Assembly: GCA_009787625.1 (NCBI GenBank)
Contig: WQSX01000007.1
Span: 1 to 64,000, forward strand
DNA: 64,000 nt
Source of the DNA: Oscillospiraceae bacterium
GTDB lineage: Bacteria; Bacillota; Clostridia; Oscillospirales; Oscillospiraceae
Direction of reading: 5' to 3'
Each line of letters starts with the position of its first letter. The stretch's first letter is position 1. Positions 1 to 9,802 of the stretch are shown piece by piece. The notes below the pieces were generated by a model, which worked only from the letters and a program-made list of their open reading frames with translations, had not been told where the DNA came from and did not search any database. The position numbers and the translations under genes are program-made.

Positions 1-21
1 AGATTATGGAGGTGAGATCAG

Positions 22-207
22 ATGGCTAAATGTTCATATTGCGGCAAAGGAGTTTCGTTCGGCATTAAGCTCAGCCACTCCCACAGGCGCAGCAATCGTA
101 TGTGGAAACCGAATGTTAAGCGTGTCGCGGCAATAGTCGATGGCTCCCCTCGTCGCGTTCATGCCTGCACCCGCTGCCTACGCAACGGCTCAGTCATTCG
201 CAAGTAA
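22..207 (+). CDS. rpmB: 50S ribosomal protein L28
   Basis: ORF MAKCSYCGKGVSFG...SHSHRRSNRMWKPNV, typical L28; upstream SD ggaggtg. Confidence 0.95.
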   Translation: MAKCSYCGKGVSFGIKLSHSHRRSNRMWKPNVKRVAAIVDGSPRRVHACTRCLRNGSVIRK

Positions 208-219
208 TTTCGATTGTTA

Positions 220-250
220 AAAACACCTAAGATTTGTGTCTTAGGTGTTT
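220..250 (+). terminator. Rho-independent terminator downstream of rpmB
   Basis: Hairpin aaaacacctaa-gatttgtgtc-ttaggtgtttt followed by T-run. Confidence 0.8.
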
Positions 251-369
251 TTTCATATGGCATAGCTTTTGTATTATTTTTGCAACTGTTCAATACCCTA
301 ATGTCATTCTGCGCGTAGTCGCAGAATCCAACGAGGAAAACTCTATTTTTCAGGTTCGATTACCGCCTG

Positions 370-1422
370 CTAAACAATAAGCATAGCATCTCCAAACGAA
401 AAAAACCTATACTCCTCTTTAACGGCGGTTTCATAAGCGTGCAAGATATTATCTTTCCCCGCAAACGCCGAAACAAGCATTATCAGCGTACTTTCAGGCA
501 AGTGGAAGTTTGTAATCAATCCGTCCATGCACTTAAACTTATAACCGGGATAGATGAAAATGCTTGTATCGCCCGACCCGTGGGGTACTTGACCATTTTC
601 GTGTGCTATGGATTCAAGCGTGCGACAAGATGTTGTGCCAACCGCCACCACTCTGCCACCATTTTTTTTGGTGCGGTTAATTATATCGGCAGTCTCCTTG
701 GAGATTGAATAACTCTCCGAGTGCATTTCATGATCCTCAATTTTTTCAGCTTTGACAGGGCGAAAAGTGCCAAGCCCCACATGGAGAGTGAGGTAACAGA
801 CCTCTACACCTGCCGCCCTCACTTCGTCCAACAGCTCGTGTGTAAAGTGCAGACCCGCTGTTGGCGCGGCAGCCGAACCCGATTCTTTTGAGTAGACCGT
901 CTGATAGCGCTCCGCATCTATCAGCTCCTCATGGATATACGGTGGAAGCGGCATTTTGCCTAAACTCTCCAACACTTCCATAAATATGCCGTCAAAATTA
1001 AATTCAATGATTTTGTTTCCGCCATCGCCTGTACCTATGACCGTTCCGGTGAGCTCTCCGCCCCCGAATATCAGCTTTGTGCCCGGCATCGTTTTCTTAC
1101 CCGGTCTTGTGAGACATTCCCAACGTATTGTGTCGCCGCTTCCCTGCTCCGCCCCTGCCCCCGGAACTTCATGAAGCAAAACTACTTCCACTGCTCCGCC
1201 TGTATCTCGTTTCCCCAAAAGCCTTGCAGGGATAACCCTTGAATCATTCAGCACTAAGCAGTCACCCGGCCTTAAAATCTTTGGTAATTCATAAAAATGA
1301 TGGTGTCCGAGTTCTCCCGTAACTTTATCAATTGTCATAAGGCGGGATTCCTCGCGGTTTTCCAGCGGTGTCTGAGCTATGAGGTGTTCGGGTAATTCAA
1401 ATCCAAAATCTTTTCTTTCCAT
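370..1422 (-). CDS. queA: S-adenosylmethionine:tRNA ribosyltransferase-isomerase
   Basis: Full-length [54 protein letters not shown] motifs. Confidence 0.96.
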   Translation of the reverse strand: MERKDFGFELPEHLIAQTPLENREESRLMTIDKVTGELGHHHFYELPKILRPGDCLVLNDSRVIPARLLGKRDTGGAVEVVLLHEVPGAGAEQGSGDTIRWECLTRPGKKTMPGTKLIFGGGELTGTVIGTGDGGNKIIEFNFDGIFMEVLESLGKMPLPPYIHEELIDAERYQTVYSKESGSAAAPTAGLHFTHELLDEVRAAGVEVCYLTLHVGLGTFRPVKAEKIEDHEMHSESYSISKETADIINRTKKNGGRVVAVGTTSCRTLESIAHENGQVPHGSGDTSIFIYPGYKFKCMDGLITNFHLPESTLIMLVSAFAGKDNILHAYETAVKEEYRFFSFGDAMLIV

Positions 1423-1507
1423 GTTACTCCTATCGAATTTTTATTTGCTTTTCTTTTTTCCGTATGATACACTAAAAGCCGATAATTTTCAAGGGAATTT
1501 AATTTTT

Positions 1508-2587
1508 ATGACAAGGTATAAAGTAGGTATAGTTGGAGCTACGGGCATGGTTGGACAGCGGTTTGTTTCCATGCTTGCTTCGCATCCTTGGTTTGAGATT
1601 TCCGTCTTGGCGGCAAGCAGTCGCAGTGCAGGAAAAACATATGAAGAAGCTATTGCGGAGCGATGGAGTATGCCTACTCCCATGCCCGGCTCCGTTAAAA
1701 ACATTACTGTATTAGATGCCACAGCTGAAATCGCCCGTATTGCCGACAGCTCGGATTTTGTCTTTTCAGCAGTTGATATGAAAAAAGAAGAAATCAGAGC
1801 CTTTGAAGAACATCTCGCTAAAGCCGAGTGTCCTGTTGTCTCCAACAATTCAGCTTGCCGCAGTTTGCCCGATGTTCCTATGATTATTCCTGAAATAAAC
1901 CCTGAGCATATGGGCGTAATTCCGTTTCAGCGAAAGCGGCTCGGCACATCACGTGGGTTTATTGCAGTTAAGTCAAATTGCTCGATTCAAAGTTATGTCC
2001 CCGCCCTACACCCGCTTAAAGATAAATTCGGGCTTAAAAATGTGCTCGTTTGCACCTATCAAGCAATTTCCGGTGCAGGAAAAACTTTTGAAACTTGGCA
2101 GGAGATGGTTGACAATATCATTCCGCATATAGGTGGCGAGGAGAAGAAGTCTGAGGCAGAGCCATTGACTATATGGGGTAAATTGCTTGACGGCGAGATT
2201 ATTTCGGACAACTCAATCACGATAACCTCTCAATGTGTTCGTGTGCCCGTTATAGACGGTCACATGGCTGCCATTTTTGCAAGTTTCACAAAAAAGCCTG
2301 ATATTGCAGAAGTTAAGAACATTTGGCGAAACTATAGCGGACTTCCGCAGGAACTAAGTCTCCCATCTGCACCCAAGCAGTTTTTGCATTACTTTGACGA
2401 AGAAAACCGCCCGCAAACTCGGCTTGACCGTGAACTCGAAAATGGTATGGCGATCTCACTTGGGCGCTTACGTGAGGATTCGCTGTTCGATTTGAAGTTT
2501 ATAGGGCTGAGCCACAACACAATACGCGGCGCCGCCGGCGGTGCGATTTTAACAGCGGAACTATTATGTGCAAAAGGGTACATTTGA
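1508..2587 (+). CDS. asd: Aspartate-semialdehyde dehydrogenase
   Basis: MTRYKVGIVGATGMVGQRF, SNCSIQ, QAISGAGK; start moved from 1379 to ATG 1508. Confidence 0.94.
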   Translation: MTRYKVGIVGATGMVGQRFVSMLASHPWFEISVLAASSRSAGKTYEEAIAERWSMPTPMPGSVKNITVLDATAEIARIADSSDFVFSAVDMKKEEIRAFEEHLAKAECPVVSNNSACRSLPDVPMIIPEINPEHMGVIPFQRKRLGTSRGFIAVKSNCSIQSYVPALHPLKDKFGLKNVLVCTYQAISGAGKTFETWQEMVDNIIPHIGGEEKKSEAEPLTIWGKLLDGEIISDNSITITSQCVRVPVIDGHMAAIFASFTKKPDIAEVKNIWRNYSGLPQELSLPSAPKQFLHYFDEENRPQTRLDRELENGMAISLGRLREDSLFDLKFIGLSHNTIRGAAGGAILTAELLCAKGYI

Positions 2588-2711
2588 CGCAATTTTAGTC
2601 ATTCCGGGCTTGACCCGGAATCCCATGAATAACACACATCGGGCGTCCCGCATACGAAAATCAGAAAACACAGCAAGACGAATGTATTAATAGAAGGGAA
2701 TGGTCATTACT

Positions 2712-3596
2712 ATGAAAACTCCGGTATTTAAAGGTTCATCGGTTGCCATTGTCACTCCGTTTCGTGACGGAAAAGTGGATTACAAAAAACTTGGCGAGCT
2801 CATTGATTTTCAAATTGCAGGAGGCACTGCAGCCATCACAATTAACGGCACTACAGGCGAGTGTTCAACACAAACCCTGGAAGAATCCGTGCAAACTATC
2901 GACTTCACTGTCAAGCACGTAAACAGCCGTGTGAAAGTTATCGCAGGCACGGGCAGTAATGACACTCAATCTGCACTCTACATGGCACAAGCCGCAGAGA
3001 AATCCGGTGCAGATGCCCTTATGATGGTCACTCCCTATTACAACAAAACTTCTCAGAGCGGGCTTGTTAAGCACTTTAATTTTCTCGCAGACAGAGTAAA
3101 TCTCCCAATCATTTTATACAATGTTCCCGGGCGGACCGGTCTCTCCTTCACAGCCGCCACATATAAGGAACTCTCGAAGCACCCCAACATTAACGGAGTC
3201 AAAGAAGCTTCAGGTAATATCAGCCTTATAGGCACAACTCTTGCAAACGCTGAGGGTAATTTTTTCGTCTGGAGCGGCAATGATGAAGATGTTGTTTCCG
3301 TGATGGCACTTGGTGCGCTCGGTATTATTTCCGTAGCCGCAAATATAATTCCTGCTGATGTCGCCACCGTTGCAAAACTCTGTCTTGAAGGTAATTTCCG
3401 CGGAGCGGCAGAGCTACAGCTTAAAAATTTCGACCTCATAGAAAAGCTGTTTATTGATGTGAGCCCAATGCCCATCAAAGCGGCAATGAACCTCATGGGC
3501 TTCGACGTAGGCGAACCACGTATGCCACTGTGCGAGCTTAGCTCAGCAGATTTGGAAACACTAAAAGCCTCGATGAAAAAAGTTGGATTGCTTTAA
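2712..3596 (+). CDS. dapA: 4-hydroxy-tetrahydrodipicolinate synthase
   Basis: GSSVAIVTPF, NGTTGE, YNVPGRTG, GVKEASG motifs. Confidence 0.96.
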   Translation: MKTPVFKGSSVAIVTPFRDGKVDYKKLGELIDFQIAGGTAAITINGTTGECSTQTLEESVQTIDFTVKHVNSRVKVIAGTGSNDTQSALYMAQAAEKSGADALMMVTPYYNKTSQSGLVKHFNFLADRVNLPIILYNVPGRTGLSFTAATYKELSKHPNINGVKEASGNISLIGTTLANAEGNFFVWSGNDEDVVSVMALGALGIISVAANIIPADVATVAKLCLEGNFRGAAELQLKNFDLIEKLFIDVSPMPIKAAMNLMGFDVGEPRMPLCELSSADLETLKASMKKVGLL

Positions 3597-3611
3597 AAAC
3601 GGAGTATCATT

Positions 3612-4364
3612 ATGCTTAAAATCATAAATTCAGGTTGCAGTGGATATATGGGGCGTGTAGTGACGAATATCGCGGAGTCCGACCCTGAGCTTAAAATAGT
3701 TGCAGGACTCGAAAAAGAAATCACGGCTCAATTTGATTTTCCTGTTTATAAAGACCTACGTGAGTTTCAGGGCGATGCTGATGTCATCGTTGACTTCTCG
3801 CAACCTGAAGCTCTTGATAACCTACTCGCTTATTCTCTCAAAAAAAATGTCCCCTTAGTTTTATGTACAACCGGATATTCGGCGGAGCAAATCGAGGCGA
3901 TTGAGATTGCATCCAGAAAAATCGCCATCCTCCGAAGCGGCAACATGTCGGTTGGGATTAATTTGCTCCTTGACCTTGTAAGGCGTGCCGCTTTAGCTCT
4001 TGGTGATGACTTTGATATTGAAATCGTAGAAAAACACCACAGGCGAAAAGTCGATGCCCCAAGCGGTACAGCGCATATGCTCGCAGATGCCGCCGCTGAA
4101 GGACTCTCGTTTAAACCTGAAAAAATCTACGAACGAGAGAGTGTGCGTAAAGCCCGTGATAAAAATGAAATAGGCATTTCCGCTGTGCGCGGTGGAACTA
4201 TTGTCGGAACTCACGAAATTATTTTTGCAGGACAAGACGAGATAATTGAACTTAGCCATACCGCAGCTTCCAGAGATGTTTTCGCAGTTGGCGCAGTGCG
4301 TGCGGTGAAGTTTATTGCAAATAAGACTCCGGGATTATATAACATGAACGATATTTTGTATTGA
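3612..4364 (+). CDS. dapB: 4-hydroxy-tetrahydrodipicolinate reductase
   Basis: GCSGYMGR, EKHHRRKVDAPSGTA, HTAASRDVFAVGAVRA. Confidence 0.95.
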   Translation: MLKIINSGCSGYMGRVVTNIAESDPELKIVAGLEKEITAQFDFPVYKDLREFQGDADVIVDFSQPEALDNLLAYSLKKNVPLVLCTTGYSAEQIEAIEIASRKIAILRSGNMSVGINLLLDLVRRAALALGDDFDIEIVEKHHRRKVDAPSGTAHMLADAAAEGLSFKPEKIYERESVRKARDKNEIGISAVRGGTIVGTHEIIFAGQDEIIELSHTAASRDVFAVGAVRAVKFIANKTPGLYNMNDILY

Positions 4365-4410
4365 TTTTAGTTTCTGAAAATGGTAAAATAAAAGTGAGAG
4401 GTGATATGAA

Positions 4411-4743
4411 GTGGCAGAATTTACTCAATATGTTAATGTCAACGAGGCGTTAAAACGTATCGGTGGCAGTATGGACCTGTATAAGAGGTTGCTTACGCAG
4501 TTTTCAAATGGCGACTATATTGGACCGCTTGAGCTTGCTCTTAGTTCCGGCGATTCCGAGGAGGCATCGCGCCGAATTCACTCATTAAAAGGTGTCTGTG
4601 CGAACCTCTCTCTCGTCAAACTAACTACTGCATCAGTGAGCCTTGAGAACATCATACATGACGGTGCTGATTATACTGAGAGCCTTGCGGAGTTAAAGAG
4701 TATTTATAGTGAAACATCAGCGCAAATAAGCGAAATTATCTAA
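4411..4743 (+). CDS. Hpt domain protein
   Basis: Small ORF with Hpt signature ASRRIHSLKGVCANLSL. Confidence 0.75.
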   Translation: MAEFTQYVNVNEALKRIGGSMDLYKRLLTQFSNGDYIGPLELALSSGDSEEASRRIHSLKGVCANLSLVKLTTASVSLENIIHDGADYTESLAELKSIYSETSAQISEII

Positions 4744-4804
4744 TCTCTGATATTATTTAATCTTGATTAGTTTAATTTGGCTAGCCTAGGAGTGTGGCAA
4801 TTAG

Positions 4805-5908
4805 ATGATAAGTAAGGATACTAGTAAGGATATCGGCAAAGATATTGTACTAATTGTGGATGATATTGAAATCAACCGCGTAATACTTTGTGAAATTTTA
4901 GGTGACGACTATCATATTGTAGAAGCAGATAGCGGGGAAGCTGCCCTCGATATTATTTTTGAAAGTGACGGCAGTGCTAAGCAAGTATTGCCGACCGCAG
5001 TTTTGCTGGACATTATGATGCCCGGCATTGACGGGTTTGGAGTGCTTGAACGAATCAAGTCACACGATAATACAAAGAATATCCCCGTGCTTATCATCTC
5101 TGCATCGGACTCAGATGAGAATGAATCTCGCGGATTGCTCGGTGGTGCCGCAGACTACATCACCAAGCCGTTTAACTTTGACATAGTAAGAGCGCGTGTG
5201 GATAACCACATCAACCTCGCCAGATATAACCACAACCTTGAAAAACTTGTCTCAATAAAGACCTCAGAGGTAACGCGCACATATGAATCAACCCTTGAAG
5301 TGCTTGCTACTATCATCGAATACAGAAATCTTGAATCCGGTGCTCACATTCGCAGAACAACACTTCTGACTGAGGTTCTTGTTGAATTTATGCTGACTAC
5401 CGAAAAGTTCAAAGAAGCTCTGGAAAAAGAGAACATTTCATCTTTGGTAAAGGCATCTGCCTTGCACGACATCGGCAAGATTGCCATTCCTGACAGCATT
5501 TTGCTCAAACCCGGCAAGCTCACGAGCGAGGAATTTGACGTCATTAAAACACATGCAAGCATTGGCAGCCGCATCATTGACAGCATTTCTGAAAAACTTC
5601 CCGACAATGATTTGTACCTAAAGTATGCCAATGATATTTGTCATTATCACCACGAACGTTGGGATGGGACAGGTTATCCCACAGGACTGAAAGGGGAAGA
5701 AATTCCGCTCTCTGCGAGAATCGTGTCCGTTGTTGATGTCTATGACGCACTGACGAGTGTTCGCTGTTATAAAGATGCAATGTCGCATGAGGTTTCGCTC
5801 AATATTTTAGAGCAAGGAAAAGGTACCCAGTTTGACCCCGATATAATCGACCTTGTTCCGGATGTTGCAGAGGCTTTCAGAAAGATTGAAGAAGAACATA
5901 GAGATTAA
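4805..5908 (+). CDS. Response regulator with HD-GYP output domain
   Basis: REC (VDDIEINRVIL, LLDIMMPGIDGF, ITKPF) plus HD-GYP (HDIGKIAIPD, HHERWDGTGYPTGLKGEEIPLSARI). Confidence 0.9.
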   Translation: MISKDTSKDIGKDIVLIVDDIEINRVILCEILGDDYHIVEADSGEAALDIIFESDGSAKQVLPTAVLLDIMMPGIDGFGVLERIKSHDNTKNIPVLIISASDSDENESRGLLGGAADYITKPFNFDIVRARVDNHINLARYNHNLEKLVSIKTSEVTRTYESTLEVLATIIEYRNLESGAHIRRTTLLTEVLVEFMLTTEKFKEALEKENISSLVKASALHDIGKIAIPDSILLKPGKLTSEEFDVIKTHASIGSRIIDSISEKLPDNDLYLKYANDICHYHHERWDGTGYPTGLKGEEIPLSARIVSVVDVYDALTSVRCYKDAMSHEVSLNILEQGKGTQFDPDIIDLVPDVAEAFRKIEEEHRD

Positions 5909-5920
5909 CCGAAAAAACAC

Positions 5921-5945
5921 AAAAAACGCTCGTTCGAGCGTTTTT
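5921..5945. terminator. Terminator between convergent genes
   Basis: aaaaaacgctcgttcgagcgtttttc hairpin. Confidence 0.75.
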
Positions 5946-5968
5946 CGTATTTTCGTCCCCTACGGGTT

Positions 5969-6916
5969 TTATTCTCCACGTTCGGCTACTTTGGCGCGGC
6001 TTTTTATAATCATTTGGTCAACTACGCCAACCAACTGTGCAATTTCCGGTTTTGCGAGTTGGGCATCTGCGCCTACTTCTTTGCCTTTTAGTTGCATACG
6101 TTCATCTATCAGTGATGAGAATATTACAACAGGAATGTCTCTTAACACAAGGTCGCCCTTTACCAACTTTGTGAGCCTATGTCCGTCCATTTGGGGCATT
6201 TCAATGTCTGTGATAAGACAGGCGACTTTGGAGAGGATATCGCTTGTACCGGAATCTTTAATACGGGTTATGTGCTCCCACGCCTCTTGACCGTTGTTGA
6301 GAATCAGGAGGTTGTGATAACCTGACGTATGAAGTGCCTCTGTGAGCATTTTTCTGAGCAAATCTGAGTCTTCTGCAACGACAATTGGGATATGCTCTCT
6401 GTCTGCACCTGTGTATTCCGTGACAGTTGTTAAATCAATGCCTGTCTCAGGGCTGATGTCGAATGTTATTTTTTCAAAATCGAGGATAGAGATAATTCTG
6501 TCATCGACTTTTGCGATACCCGTGACAACGCCCTCTTGCCCGCCATAGATGACGGAATCGGGTTTTTCTATTTGGTTCCAAGAGATGCGGAAAATGCTTT
6601 CTACCGCATGAACGTGGAAAGCTATGTTCATCTTGTTGAAGTTGCTGATGATGAAGATGTCTGTCGACGGGTCATCTGATGGACCGTGTCCAAGATATTT
6701 TGCGAGGTCAACGATTGTATAAACCTCGTCTCGCGGTTGAAAAACCCCTTCTACACACGGGTGAGAAAGTGGCATTTCTTGAACTTCTTGGATCTGCATC
6801 AGTTCTGTGATTTTAGCTACATTAATGCCAAAGCTGTTTCCTGCGATTTCAAATTCCAGTATTTCAAGTTCATTGGTACCGGTTTCAAGAAGAATATTTG
6901 TATCAACAATTCCCAT
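5969..6916 (-). CDS. cheV: Chemotaxis protein CheV (CheW + REC domains)
   Basis: MGIVDTNILLETGTNELEILEFEI; CheW-like domain then REC (VVAEDSDLLRKML, CLITDIEMPQMDG); start chosen at internal ATG 6916. Confidence 0.88.
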   Translation of the reverse strand: MGIVDTNILLETGTNELEILEFEIAGNSFGINVAKITELMQIQEVQEMPLSHPCVEGVFQPRDEVYTIVDLAKYLGHGPSDDPSTDIFIISNFNKMNIAFHVHAVESIFRISWNQIEKPDSVIYGGQEGVVTGIAKVDDRIISILDFEKITFDISPETGIDLTTVTEYTGADREHIPIVVAEDSDLLRKMLTEALHTSGYHNLLILNNGQEAWEHITRIKDSGTSDILSKVACLITDIEMPQMDGHRLTKLVKGDLVLRDIPVVIFSSLIDERMQLKGKEVGADAQLAKPEIAQLVGVVDQMIIKSRAKVAERGE

Positions 6917-6959
6917 TAAAGTTTCACGCCCTTTCGTTTCTCTGCTCATTATTATAACC

Positions 6960-6992
6960 AAAATCCGCCATTATTGCAATAGCGGATTTTTG
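6960..6992 (-). terminator. Terminator-like hairpin between fliY and cheV
   Basis: aaaatccgccattattgcaatagcggattttt. Confidence 0.6.
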
Positions 6993-7012
6993 AATTTTCT
7001 GTGATGGAGAAA

Positions 7013-8677
7013 TTAATTATTTATTATATCAGTAATTCTCACACCGTAGTTCTCGTCTATGACTACTACTTCTCCTTTGGCTATCAGCCTGCCGTTTACT
7101 ACAATCTCTACCGGATCACCCGCTACTTTTTCCAAAACAACGATTGTTCCCAAGCTAAATTCAAGTATTTCGCTGATTTCTTTTTTTGCCCTACCGAGCT
7201 CAACACTGACTTGCAACGGAATGTTGTAAACCAAGTCTATGCCCTTTGCCTCGCCCGGCAAACTTGGGGCGTCGAATGACTGAAACTGCATTGGAGCTAC
7301 GTCTACCACACGGCCTTGTTGTGCGGGTGGGTGCCCCGGAGGCGGGTATGGTGCTTGCTGATATGGGTATGGCGGTGGTGGGTAGGGTTGTTGTTGGTAG
7401 GGGTTGTACGGATCTGCAGCGGGATATGGCGGTGGGTATGGTTGCTGTGCGGGGGGTACTGCCTGCGGTGGAGGTGGTGGGGGTGCTGCTGCCACCTGGG
7501 GTGGCGGGGGCGGCGGTGGAGGTGCTGCCGCCGGGGGCGGTGGAGGTGCTGCCGCTGCTTGCGGCTCTGGTTTGGGTGCTGCCACTACTCCGCCAACTCC
7601 GACATCGAGGAATTGTTTTGCAAAGGTGCGGCTCACATCGTAAGGCATGAGCTGTATAAGCTCACTTTTGAGCAGTCCCTCAATTTCCATGTCAAAGCTG
7701 ATTTTTGTGACTTTATCTGAATCACCGAGCAGTGTTGAAACATCGAATCCTACGTCAACTGCTGTGCTTTTCGGTGGTGAAATGTCTATCGCCGTTCCGA
7801 GTAACTTTGAGAGAGATGTTGATGACGCTCCCATCATTTGGTTCATGATCTCACTCATTGCACTCAGGTGCATTTCATTTAATTCAATAGGCTGTTCAAC
7901 GATGCCGTCTCCGCCCATGAGCAAGTCTGTTATGAGTGCCGCATCGTCTATTTTAAGTACGAGTAAGTTTGTGCCTTTGATACCTTGGGTGTATTCGATT
8001 GTTGCAACAACAAAGGGTATTTGATACATGGATAAAACGTCTTTTGCGTCAAAAACATGAACCTGCGGGGTTGTGATGCTAACACGTTTATCCAAAAGTG
8101 CGTACATTGTGGTGGCAACTGCGCCCATGCTTATGTTTCCGACTTCTCCCAAAATGTCCACTTCATCATCTGTGAGCATACCTTCGAGCGATGGAACTTT
8201 CGACAGATCTAACTGAACTTTTTCAGGTGAATCTGCTTCCTCTGAGCCTGCGGCAGGAGCATCTGCACTTGCAATCAGGCCGTCTAACATAGCGGCAGCA
8301 TCGCCATCGGATTCATCATCGGAGTCAGCTTCCCCGGCGGCACCATCGAGCAATGCGGCGATTTGCTCAGCAGACATAATATCTCCGCCACCGCCTGAAG
8401 CCGGAGGTGCGTCAACCGGAGCCGCAGGAGCTGCATCTCCTCCACTCGCTCCGGCGAGCATGGCTTCGATTGCTTCGGGTGACATCATATCGCCACCGCC
8501 TGCATCAGCAGGAGGTGGCGCAGGAGCTGCATCTCCTCCACCCGCTCCGGCGAGCATAGCTTCGATTGCTTCGGGTGACATCATATCGCCACCGCCTGCA
8601 TCAGCAGGAGGTGCGCTGTCTTCTTCAGTTGCATCGCCCATCATTAAGGCATTGATTTCATCTTGCGAAAGATTCAT
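7013..8677 (-). CDS. fliY: Flagellar motor switch protein FliY/FliN (CheC-like + SpoA/FliN domains) with N-terminal repeats and Pro-rich linker
   Basis: MNLSQDEINALM; CheC-like EVGNISMGA; C-terminal FliN VELGRAKKEISEILEFSLGTIVVLEKVAGDPVEIVVNGRLIAKGEVVVIDENYGVRI. Confidence 0.92.
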   Translation of the reverse strand: MNLSQDEINALMMGDATEEDSAPPADAGGGDMMSPEAIEAMLAGAGGGDAAPAPPPADAGGGDMMSPEAIEAMLAGASGGDAAPAAPVDAPPASGGGGDIMSAEQIAALLDGAAGEADSDDESDGDAAAMLDGLIASADAPAAGSEEADSPEKVQLDLSKVPSLEGMLTDDEVDILGEVGNISMGAVATTMYALLDKRVSITTPQVHVFDAKDVLSMYQIPFVVATIEYTQGIKGTNLLVLKIDDAALITDLLMGGDGIVEQPIELNEMHLSAMSEIMNQMMGASSTSLSKLLGTAIDISPPKSTAVDVGFDVSTLLGDSDKVTKISFDMEIEGLLKSELIQLMPYDVSRTFAKQFLDVGVGGVVAAPKPEPQAAAAPPPPPAAAPPPPPPPPQVAAAPPPPPPQAVPPAQQPYPPPYPAADPYNPYQQQPYPPPPYPYQQAPYPPPGHPPAQQGRVVDVAPMQFQSFDAPSLPGEAKGIDLVYNIPLQVSVELGRAKKEISEILEFSLGTIVVLEKVAGDPVEIVVNGRLIAKGEVVVIDENYGVRITDIINN

Positions 8678-9671
8678 TTTGTGCTTCCTCCTCGTTTAGG
8701 ATGTCTACGACCTCTAGTGCATATTTTTGACCGAGGGTTCCAACCGTAGCGCGGAATTTTGGAATGTGCTGAACTTTTATCGTGAGTGGGCTGTCAAGTG
8801 TATGGTTTAATTTTATGACATCACCAACTTGTAGGTTAACTATGTCTGCCACTGTTGCAGGGGTTTGCTCGAAATATGCTGTGAGCGGGATTAGGGTGTT
8901 CATGAGGTTTTCTGTGAGAGAAGCGCGTCTTTCCTCGTGTTTGCCATCGTCGCGAAGCCCGCTTGAGAACCACATCTTTGTGTTTAGCTGCTGTGCAACA
9001 GGCTCAATCGCTGTGTGCGGTATGCAAATGCTCATGAGTCCTGATTCTTCGCCCATCGTTACATTTAAAATCACTACCACTACCGGTTCATTGGGGGCTG
9101 TGACTTGTGCAAACTGCGGACTTGTCTCGATTCTGTCAATCTGCATGGATAATCCAATAACCTTATCCCACGCCTCATCGAAAACACTGCATTGTTGGCG
9201 TAAAACTCTTTCGACAAGAGCCAGCTCTATCTCTGTGAATTGCTTTGAGTTCTCACCTGCTCCTGCTCCGCCAAAAAGGCGGCTTATGACCATGTATGCA
9301 TATTCAGGCGACATTTGGATAATGAGCGAGCCATGAAGAGGTGGGGCTGACATTATCGAGAGGATAACGGGGACCGGAAGTGAATTGTTAAATTCGGCAT
9401 ATGAACATTCTTCCAGTGATAATATTTCGACTTCACAGGACACTCGAAGCACGCTTGACAGTGAACTGGAAAGGAGTTGTGCATATGTGTCAAAAACGAC
9501 ATGGAAAGTTCTCATCTGCTCTTTTGGGAACCTGTTAGCCGTTCTGAAGTCGTAACTTTTGACGTTTTTCAGCTCCGAGCCATCGGAATCATCTTCTGCC
9601 GCTTCAGAGTCGCCTGCCATGAGTGAGCCTAATAGCTCATCTATTTCTGCTTGTGATAATATTTCAGACAA
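8658..9671 (-). CDS. fliM: Flagellar motor switch protein FliM
   Basis: MSEILSQAEIDELLGSL N-terminus, SpoA C-terminus; overlaps fliY start. Confidence 0.94.
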   Translation of the reverse strand: MSEILSQAEIDELLGSLMAGDSEAAEDDSDGSELKNVKSYDFRTANRFPKEQMRTFHVVFDTYAQLLSSSLSSVLRVSCEVEILSLEECSYAEFNNSLPVPVILSIMSAPPLHGSLIIQMSPEYAYMVISRLFGGAGAGENSKQFTEIELALVERVLRQQCSVFDEAWDKVIGLSMQIDRIETSPQFAQVTAPNEPVVVVILNVTMGEESGLMSICIPHTAIEPVAQQLNTKMWFSSGLRDDGKHEERRASLTENLMNTLIPLTAYFEQTPATVADIVNLQVGDVIKLNHTLDSPLTIKVQHIPKFRATVGTLGQKYALEVVDILNEEEAQNESFAR

Positions 9672-9802
9672 ACCGTACTCACTCCTTTAAAGTCAAATCG
9701 CAATTTAATCTTAATTTTTACCATTCTCCATTAAACAGGATTTTCACGGATTTGTCAAGCCATTTTGTGCTCTTGTTCTCATTCGTGTACAATATATTGC
9801 GA

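Noticed and set aside
1470-1500. GCCGATAA sequence upstream of asd as a sigma-28 promoter
   Set aside because: The -10 match is good but no TAAA-like -35 at N15, and asd is not a motility gene.
7246-7720. Plus-strand ORFs rich in Gly/Cys/Trp opposite the fliY Pro-rich linker
   Set aside because: Shadow ORFs caused by GC-rich CCX repeats on the coding strand; fliY on the minus strand is well supported.
8424-8614. 96-bp direct repeats considered as a CRISPR-like array
   Set aside because: Two adjacent in-frame copies inside fliY with no spacers; clearly a coding duplication. No cas genes.
8782-9336. 184-aa plus-strand ORF opposite fliM
   Set aside because: Antisense open frame within a conserved gene; no SD, no recognisable motifs. 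The same applies to most plus-strand ORFs inside flagellar genes.
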